Assembly: GCA_018815555.1 (NCBI GenBank)
Contig: JAHIWF010000270.1
Location: forward strand, 1 to 33,924
Source of the DNA: Spirochaetota bacterium
Lineage (GTDB): Bacteria; Spirochaetota; Spirochaetia; Treponematales; UBA12059
DNA: 33,924 bases
Reading direction: 5' to 3'
The notes beneath the pieces were generated by a model, which saw nothing but the letters and a program-made list of their open reading frames with translations, ran no database searches and had not been told where the DNA came from. Below are positions 31,495 to 33,924 of the stretch, one piece after another; the first letter of the stretch is position 1; each line of letters begins with the position of its first letter. Both the position numbers and the translations under genes were made by a program.

Positions 31495-32411
31495 GCCAGG
31501 AAATAATCCTTTCCGCGGAAAATATGTCTGTAACGTTTGGATCCGGACGCAAGGCTTTCCGTGCGGTTAATGATGTAAGCTTTTTTGTGCGTAAAGGCGA
31601 GACCTTGTCGCTGGTAGGCGAGTCCGGATCAGGAAAAACCACTATCGGCCGGGCAATCATGCGCGTGCATCCGATCTCTGGCGGGGCAATCCGCTGGAAG
31701 GATACGGTCATTAGCGGCAAGGTAAACGGCAGCGCTGAACGAGCCTTACGTCAGAAAATCCAGATGATTTTTCAGGATCCGATGGCTTCGCTCAATGAGC
31801 GGGCTAAGATCGACTATATTGTCAGCGAGGGTTTGTACAATTACAAGCTGTTTACTACCGAAGCCGAGCGCCGGGCCAAGGTAGAGGCCGCGTTGCTGGA
31901 AGTCGGTTTGCTGCCGGAGTTTGCCAGTCGCTTTCCGCATGAGTTTTCCGGCGGCCAGCGGCAGCGTATCGGTATTGCCCGGGCCTTGGTTATGGAACCC
32001 GAATTGTTGATAGCCGACGAGCCCATTAGCGCTCTGGATGTCTCCATCCGGGCCCAGGTTATTAACCTGCTTAACCGTCTTAAAAAAGACCGTGGCCTGT
32101 CTTTTCTTTTTATTGCTCATGATCTATCGGTTGTGCGGTTTATTTCCGACCGCATAGCTGTTATTTACCGTGGTAAGTTGGTGGAACTTGCACCAGCCGA
32201 AGTACTGTTTGAGCATCCTGTGCATCCTTATACCCGGGCCCTGCTCTCGGCGGTACCTGTTCCTGATCCGGAAATAGAAAAGGAGAAATGCCTGGTTGTA
32301 TACGATCCGGCGCAGCATGACTACAGTAAAGTCGCGCCGGCGTGGACTGAATTAAGCCCCGGGCATTTTGTGTACGGATCGGACAAGGAAATTGCCGGCT
32401 GGCAAAAGTAA
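31491..32411 (+). CDS. oppF: Oligopeptide ABC transporter ATP-binding protein (OppF type)
   Basis: 306 residues. Walker [11 protein letters not shown]-loop [15 protein letters not shown], signature [15 protein letters not shown], Walker [13 protein letters not shown], switch His in FIAHDLS, and the C-terminal [19 protein letters not shown] motif of the OppF type. It pairs with OppD as the heterodimeric motor. It is the last gene of the transporter operon and ends before a strong terminator. Confidence 0.95.
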   Translation: MSQEIILSAENMSVTFGSGRKAFRAVNDVSFFVRKGETLSLVGESGSGKTTIGRAIMRVHPISGGAIRWKDTVISGKVNGSAERALRQKIQMIFQDPMASLNERAKIDYIVSEGLYNYKLFTTEAERRAKVEAALLEVGLLPEFASRFPHEFSGGQRQRIGIARALVMEPELLIADEPISALDVSIRAQVINLLNRLKKDRGLSFLFIAHDLSVVRFISDRIAVIYRGKLVELAPAEVLFEHPVHPYTRALLSAVPVPDPEIEKEKCLVVYDPAQHDYSKVAPAWTELSPGHFVYGSDKEIAGWQK

Positions 32412-32432
32412 TGTAAAAATAGTCTGTTTTCT

Positions 32433-32472
32433 GAAGGCTCTGCAAAGCGGACATTGCAGAGCCTTCTTTTTC
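32433..32472. terminator. Strong terminator after oppF, shared with yigZ
   Basis: GAAGGCTCTGCAA (32433-32445) and TTGCAGAGCCTTC (32454-32466) form a perfect 13-bp stem with an 8-base loop and a TTTTTC tail on the plus strand. On the minus strand the tail is weaker. It separates the convergent oppF and yigZ genes. Confidence 0.88.
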
Positions 32473-33098
32473 TATAAGGGCAGCCGCCGGTCGCTTGTTT
32501 CAATTATCTCTGGATGGATCCCTCCGGCGCTCATTTCGGCAATTTGAGCGCAGAACGCGTCAAAACCGTCACAGGCAATTTGCAGCCGAATTTGTACCGA
32601 TGCAGTAAAAGCTTCTTTAATTATTTGAGCTCCACCCGTGTCGCATTCTTGCCTGCAGCGTTCGTACAGGTGATAGGGAAGTTCCAGGTTTACAGTATGT
32701 GATGGAACCAGTCGGGCCCGCTGTGTCTGTGCCAGTACGCGCTGGGCGGCTTCGGTGTAGGCTTTTACCAGCCCGCCGGTCCCAAGTTTTGTGCCGCCGA
32801 AATAACGCACCACTACCAAGACAACATTTCCCAATCCGGAGCCTTTAAGGACCGCTAAGACCGGACGGCCGGAGGTGCCGGACGGTTCCCCGTCATCGGA
32901 GCAGAACTCGCTTGAGCTGTTGCCGCCGCCAATGATAAATGCCGGCACATGATGGCTTGCGTCCGGAAATTCCTGCTTTATTTGCTGGATAAAATGCCGG
33001 CCCTCCTCTGCGGAGGCAACCGGTGCAAGGCAGCCGATAAATCGCGAGTTGCTGACCTGATGCTCGGCCCTGGCTTCGGCCAAGGGTACTGTCAACAT
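32472..33098 (-). CDS. yigZ: YigZ/IMPACT family protein
   Basis: 208 residues, the usual length. The N-terminal UPF0029/Impact domain has SRFIGCLAPVASAEEG, SDDGEPSGTSGRPVL and VVVRYFGGTKLGTGGLVKAY; the C-terminal DUF1949 ferredoxin-like domain begins after HTVNLELPYHLYE. Family members are widespread and their exact role is unsettled; a link to translation or nucleic acid binding has been proposed from structure. The start overlaps the end of purN by seven bases, so the two are translated together. Confidence 0.93.
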   Translation of the reverse strand: MLTVPLAEARAEHQVSNSRFIGCLAPVASAEEGRHFIQQIKQEFPDASHHVPAFIIGGGNSSSEFCSDDGEPSGTSGRPVLAVLKGSGLGNVVLVVVRYFGGTKLGTGGLVKAYTEAAQRVLAQTQRARLVPSHTVNLELPYHLYERCRQECDTGGAQIIKEAFTASVQIRLQIACDGFDAFCAQIAEMSAGGIHPEIIETSDRRLPL

Positions 33099-33661
33099 GT
33101 TTTTTCGGCTATATTATTTAGTAATTTAATGATTACATCGGAATACAGTAGGTGTTCCGTGGCATGAATTGCCGCTTCAGTGGCCGCCAGATCGCCTTGT
33201 CTTGGCACACGCGCCTGCGCCAGTATCGGGCCGGTATCCATGCCTTCGTCCACTAAATGCACGGTAACCCCGAGTTCGTTGTCCCCGGCAGCGAAAGCCC
33301 TTTCGATGGAATGGGTCCCCGGCCAGGCCGGCAGCAGTGAGGGATGAATATTTACTAGACGGCCCCGGAATCTGCGTACTAATTCGGGGCCAAGCAGGCG
33401 CATGAAGCCGGCTAGGGCAATCAGATCCGCTCCGTTTTCTTCTAATAGTTCTGCCAGTTCGGATTCTGCTTCATTTTTCGGGCGGCCTTTATAACTGATC
33501 AGGCGGGCGGGAACCTCCAGTCGGGCCGCCCGTTCAAGTACCATTGCGCCGGGGCGGTCGCAGAGCAGCAGGCAGACTTCATGGCAAGAGCCGCGCAGTG
33601 CCACTGTTAGTGCTTCAAAATTGCTGCCGCTGCCGCTGGCAAGAATCGCGAGCTTGGCCAT
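33092..33661 (-). CDS. purN: Phosphoribosylglycinamide formyltransferase
   Basis: 189 residues from the ATG at 33661-33659, which begins MAKLAILASGSGSNFEAL at once; the open frame extends further upstream, but that part overlaps purM and is not needed. It transfers a formyl group from 10-formyl-THF to GAR, the third step of purine synthesis. Motifs: the phosphate loop GSGSNFEAL, LAGFMRLLG, the catalytic Asn and His in LVNIHPSLLPAWPG, and Asp in DEGMDTGPI. It follows purM by 11 bases. Its own ribosome binding site is weak, so translation may depend on purM. Confidence 0.96.
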   Translation of the reverse strand: MAKLAILASGSGSNFEALTVALRGSCHEVCLLLCDRPGAMVLERAARLEVPARLISYKGRPKNEAESELAELLEENGADLIALAGFMRLLGPELVRRFRGRLVNIHPSLLPAWPGTHSIERAFAAGDNELGVTVHLVDEGMDTGPILAQARVPRQGDLAATEAAIHATEHLLYSDVIIKLLNNIAEKTC

Positions 33662-33672
33662 ATTACAGCCGC

Positions 33673-33924
33673 TCAGGCTCGCGCCAGTGTTCCCATGCGG
33701 AAGCACTCTATGTTTTTATCACGGGCATAGGCCAGAACTTCGTCGGCATCGCGGGCCTTGGTCACCATGGCTATACCGACACCCATATTGAATACATTGC
33801 GCATTTCCTGTTCAGGTACATTACCGCCTTTGGCAATTTTACGGAAGATCTCCGGTACCGGCCAATCCCAGCTGTATGCGCCGCGCAGGGTTTTGGGAAT
33901 CACGCGCTCGAAATTGCCGTCCAG
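33673..33924 (-). CDS. purM: Phosphoribosylformylglycinamidine cyclo-ligase, C-terminal part
   Basis: Only the last 83 codons are inside the window; the frame runs off the right edge. The segment carries FERVIPKTLRGAYSWDWP, VPEIFRKIAKGGNVPEQEM and RNVFNMGVGIAMVT, the standard C-terminus of AIR synthetase, which closes FGAM to AIR with ATP. It lies directly upstream of purN on the same strand, a common gene order. Confidence 0.93.
   Translation of the reverse strand: MDGNFERVIPKTLRGAYSWDWPVPEIFRKIAKGGNVPEQEMRNVFNMGVGIAMVTKARDADEVLAYARDKNIECFRMGTLARA

Noticed and set aside
1-33924. CRISPR arrays, insertion sequences, tRNA or rRNA genes
   Set aside because: I found no regularly spaced repeats, transposase genes or recognisable RNA genes in the window; the only short tandem repeat is inside nagB.

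Overview
The window is a gene-dense bacterial chromosome segment with no rRNA, tRNA, CRISPR array or insertion sequence that I can see. Solute-binding proteins with cleaved signals or a lipobox, CUT1 permeases without a local ATPase, a fused CoaBC with type III pantothenate kinase CoaX, and general style fit a saccharolytic, peptide-using anaerobe, possibly a spirochaete. That placement is an inference from gene style, not a measurement.

Layout. (1) 1-2711: end of a rhodanese-domain gene, a membrane GGDEF diguanylate cyclase on the minus strand, and a secreted YbjN-domain protein. (2) 2712-6451: a tight CoA operon, panC-coaBC-coaX-panD, behind a long leader that also carries an apparent C-terminal scrap of an aminotransferase on the other strand. 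(3) 6506-20484: a glycan regulon. It holds a ROK sugar kinase, a GNAT acetyltransferase, a GH2 beta-mannosidase, a ROK repressor, a sugar ABC transporter (binding protein and two permeases), a GH1 beta-glycosidase, a GH20 beta-N-acetylhexosaminidase, nagA and nagB, closed by a strong terminator. Together these import an oligosaccharide, cut it in the cytoplasm, phosphorylate the released sugar and deliver fructose-6-phosphate. An operator-like dyad (GTTRGTTG-N7-CAACTAAC) occurs both before the kinase gene and inside two overlapping divergent promoters between the mannosidase and the repressor, so one repressor could control the region.

(4) 20499-32472: a peptide-nitrogen island. It holds an M19 dipeptidase, an IadA-type isoaspartyl dipeptidase, a sigma-54 activator with an unusual C-terminus, a cyanophycinase, and a five-gene Opp-type peptide transporter. 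Two near-perfect sigma-54 -24/-12 promoters stand before iadA and before the transporter. I read this as a sigma-54 regulon for beta-aspartyl (isoaspartyl/cyanophycin-derived) peptides: cyanophycinase makes beta-Asp-Arg, IadA splits it to Asp and Arg, and Opp imports peptides. This is the most interesting system in the window. (5) 32472-33924, minus strand: yigZ, purN and the end of purM.

Other notable points are a decayed 30-bp tandem repeat inside nagB, strong hairpins between each binding-protein gene and its permease genes, and a Glu where E. coli IadA has its carboxylated metal-bridging Lys.
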